64,000 nucleotides of DNA from Protula sp. h YS-2021 (lineage: Eukaryota > Annelida > Polychaeta > Sabellida > Serpulidae). Numbering within the stretch: the stretch's first letter is position 1; each line of letters starts with the position of its first letter. Both the position numbers and the translations under genes were made by a program. The stretch lies in contig OX457026.1 in assembly GCA_949752745.1 (NCBI GenBank), forward strand, positions 46,261,256-46,325,255, given 5' to 3'. The notes under the pieces were generated by a model. The model had not been told where the DNA came from. It did not search any database and saw only the letters and a list, made by a program, of their open reading frames with translations. Shown here in pieces: positions 1 to 9,900 of the stretch.

Positions 1-2432
1 TTCTTGAAAATTGAACTGAAAATTGCCAAACTATATGCGATTTATAGTAGATTTTTCATGAGCAAGATCATATTTCACTTATATTCATTAGAATTAATCC
101 AAAATATTTTTATGAAGTCATGATAATCAATGGAATTACTACCAAAATGCTTCGATTAAAAAAAACAATGATACTAATGCTTCGATCCTTGAAAATAAGC
201 CTCGAAATTACAGAAAAGCTTACGATTTATAGTAAATTTATATAATTTAAGCAGAGAATCCATGAGCATTGAGATATTTTACATGTAATCATTCGAATTC
301 AGTAGAATTCTTGAGCAAGATTACATGTAGTTACTCAAATTAATTACAAAATTTAGAAAAACTATTGCATTCAACTCGATTTCAAACGAAATCTGTAATT
401 TTTTTTAAAAGCTTCTATATTTACGAAAGTAATGTAAAATCACCTACAAAATTACAATAGGTCATACTGTTGGAAATTTAAGCAGAAAAATAATGACAAT
501 AACCTTTGAATCATTGAAAATTAAACCACAAATTACCCGAATGGATGCTAACTATTCAGCAGAAAATTTATGAGCAAGACAATGTTTAACGTGTATCCAT
601 TTTAAAAACAATCATGAAAATCAATTAAGTGAAGACGAAAATGTATCAAATACTACGAAGTGTAAAAAAAACATCTCGAAAATGAGAAAACGTCATAGCA
701 TTTAAAATTCACGAGAAATTGAAGTAAGCATTGATATATATCACGATTGCATTATAAATGCAAACGAAAATTAGCAAAACTAATGACACTAATGGAATTT
801 TGTTTGACAACTAACCTGCACGTTCATTGTAAATCTTTTGTGACTTCGTTAGAAACTTCATGAGCAAGATGGTATTTATTATATTACTTAATAATGTTCC
901 TGTGCACACAAGATGGTATTTCACATGTAGTGCTTGAGATAAAAAAAATTAAGAAAAGTGATGACAATCAATGGAAAAATATCAAAACTAATGACAATCA
1001 TGATTGGATCATTGAAAATTAACTAACAAATTACCCAAGTGGATGTCTTTGGTCAGAAACTTCATCAAAAAGATGATATTTCATATGTAAACATTACAAT
1101 TAATCAGAAAATTTAGTGGAGCTTGAACATTCAATTAAATTAGAACGAAAAACTACTTAATTTATAAATAGAAAGGCAAATATGAACGAGAAAATCAGAG
1201 AAGGTCATAATATTAGAAATTCAACAAGAAATTGAAATAAATATTGATATATTACAACATATCATTATAAGAGGAATCATGAAATTGGGGAAACTAATGA
1301 CTTTGTGTATTAAATTCTTGAAAATTGAACTGAAAATTGCCAAACTATATGCGATTTATAGTAGATTTTTCATGAGCAAGATCATATTTCACTTATATTC
1401 ATTATAATTAATCAAAATATTTTTATGAAGTCATGATAATCAATGGAATTACTACCAAAATGCTTCGATTGAAAAAACAATGATACTAATGCTTCGATCC
1501 TTGAAAATAAGCCTCGAAATTACAGAAAAACTTACGATTTATAGTATATTTATATAATTTAAGCAGAGAATCCATTAGCATTGAGATATTTTACATGTAA
1601 TCATTCGAATTCAGTAGAATTCTTGAGCAAGATTACATGTAGTCACTCAAATTAATTACAAAATTTAGAAAAACTATTGCATTCAACTCGATTTCAAACG
1701 AAATCTGTAAGTTTTTTTAGAAAAAAAAGCTTCTATATTTACGAAAGTAATGTAAAATCACCTACAAAATTACAATAGGTCATACTGTTGGAAATTTAAG
1801 CAGAAAAATAATGACAATAACCTTTGAATCATTGAAAATTAAACCACAAATTACCCGAATGGATGCTAACCATTCAGCAGAAAATTTATGAGCAAGACAA
1901 TGTTTAACGTGTATCCATTTTAAAAACAATCATGAAAATCAATTAAGTGAAGACGAAAATGTATCAAATACTACGAAGTGTGAAAAAAACATCTCGAAAA
2001 TGAGAAAACGTCATAGCATTTAAAATTCACTAGAAATTGAAGTAAACATTGATATATACCACGATTGCATTATAGATGCAAACGAAAATTTGCAAAACTA
2101 ATGACACTAATGGAATTTTGTTTGACAACTAACCTGCACGTTCATTGTAAATCTTTTGTGACTTCGTAAGAAACTTCATGAGCAAGATGGTATTTCACAT
2201 GTAGTGCTTGAGATGAAAAAAATTAAGAAAAGTGATGACAATCAATGGAAAAATATCAAAACTAATGACAATCATGATCGGATCATTGAAAATTAACTAA
2301 CAAATTACCCAAGTGGATGTCTTTGGTCAGAAACTTCATCAAAAAGATGATATTTCATATGTAGTCAATAAAATTAATCAGAAAAGTAAACATTGATATA
2401 AATCACGACTGCATTATAAAAGCAACCGAAAA
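1..2432 (+). repeat. 1.27-kb AT-rich satellite, first block
   Basis: The window opens inside a satellite unit: base 1 matches base 1315, so this unit is 1314 bp. It is longer than the usual 1269-1277 bp because about 44 bp at 870-915 is inserted between two copies of CAAGATGGTATTT. The second unit starts at 1279. Near 2385 it jumps from the sequence before TTTAGTAGAGC to GTAAACATTGATATA, an internal deletion. The block ends at the Helentron-like insertion. No coding content is supported; stop codons interrupt every frame differently between units. Confidence 0.93.
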
Positions 2433-2630
2433 CTAGACCGAATTTCGCTACACGTAGCGAAATAGTACCCACTTGCAAGGGCAGAGACACAACATATTTG
2501 GTCAAAGACACATTTTTCAGTGTTTCAACATAATTGTCAGCTTCCGGATTATTATCTTGAACGAGGCCATCGAAGTGAATATAATGTAACCTCATTTGGG
2601 CACAAAAAAATCAAATTCAGTTTTCTAACC

Positions 2631-4576
2631 GTTTTTGAGATACTGGTTAACTTGCAGTTTTTGACCTTCACCATGATGGAGGAGGTCAAGATCACCGAGG
2701 TCCTCTTATGTAACGTTGTTTAGGCCCAAAGGGTCGAAAATGAGCTCAAAATTGCTCTATCCCTAACCGTTTTCGAGATAATAGTCAACTTCCGGTTTTT
2801 GACCTTGACCGTGACCCAGAAGGTCAAGGTCACCGAGGTACCTCTTATGTACCATTGTTTAGGCCCAAAGGGTCGAAAATGAGCTCAAAATCGCTCTATC
2901 TCTAACGGTTTTCGAGATAATAGTCAACTTCCGGTTTTTGACCTTGACCGTGACCCAGGAGGTCAAGATCACCGAGGTACCTCTTATGTAATGTTGTTTA
3001 GGCCCAAAGGGTCGAAAATGAGCTCAAAATCGCTCTTTCTCTAACCCTTTTCGAGATAATAGTTAACTCCCGGTTTTTGACCTTGACCGTGACCAAGAAG
3101 GTCAAGGTCACCGATGTACCGCTTATGTAACGTTGTTTAGGCCCAAAGGGTCGAAAATGAGCTCAAAATCGCTCTATCTCTAACCGTTTTCGAGATAATA
3201 GTCAACTTCCGGTTTTTGAGCTTGACCGTGACCCAGAAGGTCAAGGTCACCGAGGTACCTCTTATGTAACGTTGTTTAGACCCAAAGGGTCAAAAATGAG
3301 CTCAAAATCGCTCTTTCTCTAACCCTTTTCGAGATAATAGTTAACTCCCGGTTTTTGACCTTGACCGTGACCCAGAAGGTCAAGGTCACCGATGTACCGC
3401 TTATGTAACGTTGTTTAGGCCCAAAGGGTCGAAAATGAGCTCAAAATCGCTCTATCTCTAACCGTTTTCGAGATAATAGTCAACTTCCGGTTTTTGACCT
3501 TGACCGTGACCCAGAAGGTCAAGGTCACCGAGGTACCTCTTATGTACCATTGTTTAGGCCCAAAGGGTCGAAAATGAGCTCAAAATCGCTCTATCTCTAA
3601 CGGTTTTCGAGATAATAGTCAACTTCCGGTTTTTGACCTTGACCGTGACCCAGGAGGTCAAGATCACCGAGGTACCTCTTATGTAATGTTGTTTAGGCCC
3701 AAAGGGTCGAAAATGAGCTCAAAATCGCTCTTTCTCTAACCCTTTTCGAGATAATAGTTAACTCCCGGTTTTTGACCTTGACCGTGACCAAGAAGGTCAA
3801 GGTCACCGATGTACCGCTTATGTAACGTTGTTTAGGCCCAAAGGGTCGAAAATGAGCTCAAAATCGCTCTATCTCTAACCGTTTTCGAGATAATAGTCAA
3901 CTTCCGGTTTTTGAGCTTGACCGTGACCCAGAAGGTCAAGGTCACCGAGGTACCTCTTATGTAACGTTGTTTAGACCCAAAGGGTCAAAAATGAGCTCAA
4001 AATCGCTCTTTCTCTAACCCTTTTCGAGATAATAGTTAACTCCCGGTTTTTGACCTTGACCGTGACCCAGAAGGTCAAGGTCACCGATGTACCGCTTATG
4101 TAACGTTGTTTAGGCCCAAAGGGTCGAAAATGAGCTCAAAATCGCTCTATCTCTAACCGTTTTCGAGATAATAGTCAACTTCCGGTTTTTGACCTTGACC
4201 GTGACCCAGAAGGTCAAGGTCACCGAGGTACCTCTTATGTAACGTTGTTTAGGCCCAAAGGGTAGAAAATGAGCTCAAAATCGCTGTATCTCTAACGGTT
4301 TTCGATATATTAGTCAACTTCCGGTTTTTGACCTTGACCGTGACCCAGAAGGTCAAGGTCACCGATGTACCTTTTATGTAACGTTGTTTAGGCCCAAAGA
4401 GCCGAAAATGAGCTCAAAATCGCACTTTCTCTAACCGTTTTCGAGATAATAGTTAACTCCCGGTTTTTGACCTTGACCGTGACCCAGAAGGTCAAGGTCA
4501 CCGATGTACCGCTTATGTAACGTTGTTTAGGCCCAAAGGGTCGAAAATGAGCTCAAAATCGCTCTATCTCTAACCG
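2631..4576 (+). repeat. 139-bp tandem array (14 units) with TGACCTTGA/TCAAGGTCA inverted motifs
   Basis: Units begin at a G/CTTTTCGAG mark at 2631, 2769, 2908, 3047, 3186, 3325, 3464, 3603, 3742, 3881, 4020, 4159, 4298, 4437 and 4576. The period is 139 bp (138 for the first). Each unit carries TGACCTTGACC, a short spacer and AGGTCAAGGTCA, an imperfect inverted repeat. Variants such as ACCATTGTT, GGAGGTCAAGATC and TTGAGCTTGACC recur every five units (695 bp), showing a five-unit higher-order repeat, 2769-3463 and 3464-4158. The array lies inside the Helentron-like element. Confidence 0.93.
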
Positions 4577-5130
4577 TTTTCGAGATGAGTCGGCCTGTCG
4601 TTAAGGACACGTGAAATCACGTGACCTTTGACCTTGGCCCTCAAGGTCAAGGGTAGTGATAAAAGTTTTCCCTTTACGGGGTACGTTTTATGCATTCACA
4701 GTGGAATTTGAGCACCTTAATGGCGACTTTTCGTGATTAATAGGTGTTTCCAAAAATATTTTGACCTCAATTTGACCTTGACCTCTGAGGTGCAAGGTCA
4801 AAAAATTTTACGGATTTGACGACAACTCATTACCGTCTATGCCTCTGCCACATGCCGTCTTTTTACGACAAAAAGTGTAGGAGGAGTTTTCTGGAAACCA
4901 CTTTGAGGTCAGAAAAACTTTGACCTCAATTTGACCTTGACCTTCAAGGTCAAGGTCAAAAAATTTTGCGGATTTGATGACATCTCGTCACTCTCTATCA
5001 CTGTGCCAAATTTCATCGTCCTACGTCAAATACCGTAGGAGGAGTTTTCTGGAAACCTCCGTGACGGAAAAAAAAAGAGAAAAAAAAAGGAAAAAAAGGG
5101 TAGAAATTCCGAGAAAAACTACAAACTTAT
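4577..5130. other. Non-coding flank of the Helentron-like element with further GGTCAAGGTCA motifs
   Basis: After the 139-bp array comes a different repeat: two diverged copies (about 4760-4895 and 4920-5055) share TTTGACCTTGACC, AAAAATTTT, CGGATTTGA and AGGAGGAGTTTTCTGG. The short reading frame across it is not convincing as a gene. Confidence 0.6.
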
Positions 5131-5162
5131 TCCCATTTGCAAACGAAGTTTGCAAGTGGGAA

Positions 5163-7482
5163 TTAGCAAAACTAATGACACTAATGGAATTCTGTTCGAC
5201 AACTAACCTGCAAGTTCATTGTAAATCTTTTGTGACTTCGTTAGAAACTTCATGAGCAAGATGGTATTTCACATGTAGTGCTTGAGATAAAAAAAAATTA
5301 AGAAAAGTGATGACAATCAATGGAAAAATATCAAAACTAATGACAATCATGATTGGATCATTGAAAATTAACTAACAAATTACCCAAGTGGATGTCTTTG
5401 GTGAGAAACTTCATCAAAAAGATGATATTTCATATGTATTCATTAAAATTAATCAGAAAATTTAGTAGAGCTTGAACATTCAATTAAATTAGAACGAAAA
5501 ACTACTTAATTTATAAATAGAAAAGTAAATATGAACGAGAAACTCAGAAAAGGTCATAATATTAGAAATTCAACAAGAAATTGAAATAAATATTGATATA
5601 TTACAACATATCATTATAAGAGGAATCATGAAATTGGGGAAACTAATGACTTTGTGTATTAAAATCTTGAAAATTGAACTGAAAATTGCCAAACTATATG
5701 CGATTTAAAGTAAATTTTTCATGAGCAAGATCATATTTCACTTATATTCATTAGAATTAATCAAAATATTTTTATGAAGTCATGATAATCAATGGAATTA
5801 CTACCAAAATGCTTCGATTAAAAAAAAATGATACTAATGCATCGATCCTTGAAAATAAGCCTCGAAATTACAGAAAAGTTTACGATTTATAGTAAATTTA
5901 TATAATTTAAGCAGAGAATCCCTGAGCATTGAGATATTTTACATGTAATCATTCGAATTCAGTAGAATTCTTGAGCAAGATTACATGTAGTCACTCAAAT
6001 TAATTACAAAATTTAGAAAAACTATTGCATTCAACTAGATTTCAAACGAAATCTGTAAGCTTTTTTTTAAAAAAAAAAGCTTCTATATTTACGAAAGTAA
6101 TGTAAAATCACCTACAAAATTACAATAGGTCATACTGTTTGAAATTTAAGCCGAAAAATAAGGACAATAACCTTTGAATCATTGAAAATTAAACCACAAA
6201 TTATCCGAATGGATGCTAACCATTCAGCAAAAAATTTATGAGCAAGACAATGTTTAACGTGTATCCATTTTAAAAACAATCATGAAAATCAATTAAGTGA
6301 AGACGAAAATGTATCAAATACTACGAAGTGTAAAAAAAAACATCTCGAAAATGAGAAAACGTCATAGCATTTAAAATTCAACTAGAAATTGAAGTAAACA
6401 TTGATATATATCACGATTGCATTATAAAAGCAACCGAAAATTAGCAAAACTAATGACACTAATGGAATTTTGTTTGACAACTAACCTGCACGTTCATTGT
6501 AAATCTTTTGTGACTTCGTTAGAAACTTCATGAGCAAGATGGTATTTCACATGTAGTGCTTGAGATGAAAAAAATTAAGAAAAGTGATGACAATCAATGG
6601 AAAAATATCAAAACTAATGACAATCATGATCGGATCATTAAAAATTAACTGACAAATTACCCAAGTGGATGTCTATGGTCAGAAACTTCATCAAAAAGAT
6701 GATATTTCATATGTAGTCAATAAAATTAATCAGAAAATTTAGTAGAGCTTGAACATTCAATTAAATTAGAACGAAAAACTACTTAATTTATAAATAGAAA
6801 AGTAAATATGAACGAGAAAATCAGAGAAGGTCTTAATATTAGAAATTCCACAAGAAATTGAAATAAATATTGATATATTACAACATATCATTATAAGAGG
6901 AATCATGAAATTGGGGAAACTTATGACTTTGTGTATTAAATTCTTGAAAATTGAACTGAAAATTGCCAAACTATATGCGATTTATAGTAGATTTTTCATG
7001 AGCGAGATCATATTTCACTTATATTTATTAAAATTAATCAAAATATTTTTATGAAGTCATGATAATCAATGGAATTACTACCAAAATGCTTCGATTAAAA
7101 AAAAAAACAATGACACTAATGCATCGATCCTTGAAAATAAGCTTCGAAATTACAGAAAAACTTACGATTTATAGTAAATTTATATAATTTAAGCAGAGAA
7201 TCCCTGAGCATTGAGATATTTTACATGTAATCATTCGAATTCAGTAGAATTCTTGAGCAAGATTACATGTAGTCACTCAAATTAATTACAAAATTTAGAA
7301 AAACTATTGCATTCAACTCGATTTCAAACGAAATCTGTAAGTTTTTTGAATAAAAGCTTCTATATTTACGAAAGTAATGTAAAATCACCTACAAAATTAC
7401 AATAGGTCATACTGTTTAAAATTTAAGCAGAAAAATAATGACAATAACCTTTGAATCATTGAAAATTAAACCACAAATTACC
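5163..7482 (+). repeat. 1.27-kb satellite, second block
   Basis: The satellite resumes at TTAGCAAAACTAATG directly after the Helentron-like insertion, with unit starts at 5628 and 6905 (1277 bp). The last unit is interrupted at ATTACCCGAAT by the Polinton. Adding 6905-7488, 21976-22658 and 27847-27856 restores one 1277-bp unit. The Polinton and the first Ngaro copy therefore both entered the same satellite unit. Confidence 0.93.
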
Positions 7483-7488
7483 CGAATA
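7483..7488. repeat. 6-bp target-site duplication (left) of the Polinton
   Basis: CGAATA directly abuts the left terminal repeat and is repeated at 21970-21975. A 6-bp duplication is the known signature of Polinton integration. Confidence 0.92.
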
Positions 7489-7998
7489 AGTAGGGTGAAA
7501 ACGAGAGTATTGCGCCACTTTGTGACGTCATACTGTCAGACCCCCCCCCCCTGGTCAAGAATCATATACCATGGGACCCCCCCCCCTCCCTGGTCAAGAA
7601 TCATATACCATGGGACCCCCCCTAGGCGGCAGTCGGGATTGACCCCCCCCCCTAGGTGGCAGTCGGGACTGACCCCCCCCCCTCAGGACATACTATGGAC
7701 CGACCCCCCCCCCTAGGTTGTGATTCAACACTCCTATAAGAGCACATTGTCTGTGCACATATGCATCATTCATGCTCTGACTGCCGTTGGATACACAGGG
7801 GAAAAAAGTGAAAACAGTTGCTCTTACCTATTGTGTTGTGCTGTTGAAGAACAAGTGAAGGATTGACTGGAATACACATAGGAGATGAAGTGAAACATTA
7901 GTTATTCTTTGGAAAAGGAAAGTGAACGATTGGTTATTCTTTGGAAAGGAAGTGAAAGATTGGAGACGAATTGGCAAAACAGTCGTGGTAAGTGACTT
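7489..7998 (+). repeat. Left terminal inverted repeat of the Polinton
   Basis: This matches 21489-21969 in reverse complement. The outer 70 bp (to TCTGACCCC) is essentially identical. Then comes a block of pure C runs of 8-11 separated by spacers such as GGCAGTCGGGATTGA. The left arm has two copies of TCAAGAATCATATACCATGG where the right arm has one, so the arms differ by about 30 bp. The inner part holds a TATAAG motif, a leader and a splice-donor-like GTAAGT. Similarity ends at GTAAGTGACT, followed by a T run. Confidence 0.95.
7735..7740 (+). promoter_or_regulatory. TATA-like motif in the left TIR
   Basis: TATAAG within CTCCTATAAGAGCAC is conserved in both arms (mirror at 21746-21751). Its position about 250 bp upstream of the shared GTAAGT suggests that each TIR provides the same promoter and leader exon for the genes reading inward. 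This is inference; no transcript evidence is available. Confidence 0.4.
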
Positions 7999-8712
7999 TT
8001 TTTTTTTTTTTTTTTTTTTTATTATTATGATAATATTTAATTAGTCATATTTCAATGGTTTCCCATTACAGTAACCACACACACAGCATAAGTACATGTG
8101 TACAGAGTGTGAGGGAAAACCGATCGATAATTTCAGAGTGTGGGAACGATCAATAAATTTGAGAAGGAATGGGATTTTCCCTACGTTAAGTCCAATGTTA
8201 TGTTCTAAAGTTATAGTAGTGGGAAAATGGTGGTTCTAGACCAACTTTAACAAATTTAGTTTTTAACACCATATGATATATAAAATAAGTTTGAACATTT
8301 TTAGCACGCTACTTATTTGAATATTCTAAAGTCATAGTAGTGGAAAAATGGTGGTTCTAGACCAATTTTAACAAATTTTGTTTTTTGACAAAATATAATG
8401 TATAAAATAAGTTTAAACATTATACAATGGTGTAGTAGGGTAAAAATGAGGGTTTTAGACCAACTTTAACAAATTTTGTTTTTTGACAAAATATGATGTA
8501 TAAAATAAGTTTGAACATTTTACCATGGTGTAGTAGGGTAAAAATGAGGGTTTTAGACCAACTTTAACAAATTTTGTTTTTTGACAAAATATGATGTAGA
8601 AAATAAGTTTAAACATTTTACTATGGTGTAGTAGGGTAAAAATCAGGGTTCTAAACCAAAATTTACTTTTCTTTGAAAATATATTATGCTTTTCTTTTCT
8701 TAATGCTTTCAG
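7988..8712 (+). other. Candidate leader intron upstream of PolB
   Basis: A strong donor (GTGG/GTAAGT) lies at 7988 inside the TIR. An acceptor preceded by pyrimidines (TGCTTTCAG) ends at 8712. The interval holds a long T run (about 7997-8020) and a 98-bp tandem repeat, with no reading frame. The intron would join the TIR leader to the region before the PolB ATG. A second TATA box at 8770 offers an alternative start. Confidence 0.35.
8205..8670 (+). repeat. 98-bp tandem repeat, about 4.5 copies
   Basis: Copies share GTAGTAGGGTAAAAATGAGG, TAGACCAACTTTAACAAA and ATGTATAAAATAAGTTT. The mark TGTAGTAGGG recurs at 8431, 8529 and 8627 (98 bp); two more diverged copies precede it from about 8205 and 8322. 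It lies in the non-coding segment between the left TIR and PolB. Confidence 0.88.
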
Positions 8713-8769
8713 GTATCGTCAGAACACATCGCTCTCCGCTAGATGTCTCTGCAGTACATGCCTAGGCGG

Positions 8770-8777
8770 TATAAATA
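8770..8777 (+). promoter_or_regulatory. TATA box for PolB
   Basis: TATAAATA within GCGGTATAAATAGGATG lies 66 bp upstream of the PolB ATG. A start site near 8800 (TCATATCAGT) would give a short leader. It is the best core-promoter match on this side. Confidence 0.5.
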
Positions 8778-8835
8778 GGATGAGTGAGACCTACATTTCA
8801 TCATATCAGTTTAAGCAATTGACGTGACAACAACA

Positions 8836-9900
8836 ATGGCATCTAATTCAGACACATCAGCCTTCTGTCATGATTGTAATGTGACAGTTCCATCTCTGGA
8901 ATTGTTCGTAGCACATACATGCAAACCAGCTAAGATGAAACGTGCTAATGAAGAGCTTGTTGAGATGATTGAAGCCAAGAGACGAAAGACGGTACAAGAT
9001 GGTGTTATCAGACCTGATCCGTTCCTCTGCTGTGAATGCATTAAAATATTTCCATCTATGGATACTTATGAGGCACATGCATGCATACCAGCCGAGATGG
9101 AAAATGCGTCTCATGAAGAACATGTTTCAAAGAAAGAAAAAACAGGACAAGTAGGGAGAGGTAGAAGGGTTAGTCTGGGAGAAAACGCGCAGGAAAGACG
9201 ATTTGAGTCTGAGGATGGATCGGATTTACTGCTTGAAATGCGACAACAAGAGAACCGTATCAAGGCACATTTGTTGGAGACCTTAAACTATGGAATGAAA
9301 TGGTACATTGTCGTTCATGCACGTTTCAAGAAACTGACAGCGAATGCTGAAGGTGTTATGGTAGAACAAGTGGATAATTCATTTATCAGCAGTCCAACAT
9401 ATACAGCATACAACCCAGCAGATATTGAGCAGGACTTGCCAGACGCCTATAAAGAATTGTTTACTAAGTTTGATGAACATGAGCGACAAGGCTCTGGCTG
9501 GGTATTGGATAACATACTGTACATTGAAGTACATACAGCTACGTCAGCGCCTCTGGAAGCAAGCAGTTTTATCCCACTGCCGAAGAAAGTAAAGAATACA
9601 TTAAGTGTGTTAAACATTCAGAATAAAGACAACAAGTGCTTCTTATGGTCTGTATTGGCTCACCTTCACCCTCAAGATCGTCATCAACACCCATATCGCG
9701 TGAGTCATTACACACCATTTGAGAACGAATTGAAGGTAGAAGGCATAACATTTCCAACACCGATTACAGACATTCCAAAGTTTGAAAAGGAGAATGATGT
9801 GTCCATTAACGTGTTTGGATATGAACATGATGTCGTTGTTCCCATACAACTAAGTCGAAACACCAGCGCCAACAGCGCCAGAGAAATCAACTTGCTTTAG
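8836..9900 (+). CDS. PolB fragment 1: N-terminal zinc-finger region
   Basis: I take ATG at 8836 (MASNSD) as the start; an upstream in-frame GTG at 8824 is not a likely eukaryotic start. Two C2H2-like motifs are visible: CHDC followed by HTC, and CCEC followed by HAC. A basic linker follows, then the region conserved at the front of Polinton polymerases (NIQNKDNKCFLWSVLAHLHP, then DVSINVFGYEH). This part may supply or bind the primer protein, which is an inference from its position. Translation stops at TAG 9898 inside what should be a continuous domain. Confidence 0.85.
   Translation: MASNSDTSAFCHDCNVTVPSLELFVAHTCKPAKMKRANEELVEMIEAKRRKTVQDGVIRPDPFLCCECIKIFPSMDTYEAHACIPAEMENASHEEHVSKKEKTGQVGRGRRVSLGENAQERRFESEDGSDLLLEMRQQENRIKAHLLETLNYGMKWYIVVHARFKKLTANAEGVMVEQVDNSFISSPTYTAYNPADIEQDLPDAYKELFTKFDEHERQGSGWVLDNILYIEVHTATSAPLEASSFIPLPKKVKNTLSVLNIQNKDNKCFLWSVLAHLHPQDRHQHPYRVSHYTPFENELKVEGITFPTPITDIPKFEKENDVSINVFGYEHDVVVPIQLSRNTSANSAREINLL

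Larger units (their letters stand above)
2433..5162 (-). mobile_element. Helentron/Helitron-like non-autonomous element with central tandem repeats
   Basis: The insert splits the satellite motif CCGAAAATTAGC exactly between A and T, with no target duplication. Read on the minus strand it starts TTCCCACTTGCAA and ends in CTAG. A 10-bp-stem hairpin (ATTTCGCTAC, 2-base loop, GTAGCGAAAT) lies just inside the CTAG end, at about 2440-2463. The motif CCCACTTGCAA is terminal at the 5' end and subterminal, in inverted orientation, next to the 3' hairpin (about 2469-2479). A second hairpin (TTGCAAAC-GAA-GTTTGCAA) lies at the 5' end. This asymmetric arrangement matches Helentron-derived non-coding elements, including bivalve elements with central tandem repeats. 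No Rep/helicase gene is present, so it would depend on a partner element. Confidence 0.62.

Noticed and set aside
2631..4576. CRISPR-like array
   Set aside because: There is no repeat/spacer alternation; whole 139-bp units are tandem copies, and the context is eukaryotic.
7438..7716. Proline-rich frame across the left Polinton TIR
   Set aside because: It is made of C runs and spacers, starts in flanking satellite, and is lost in the right TIR copy.
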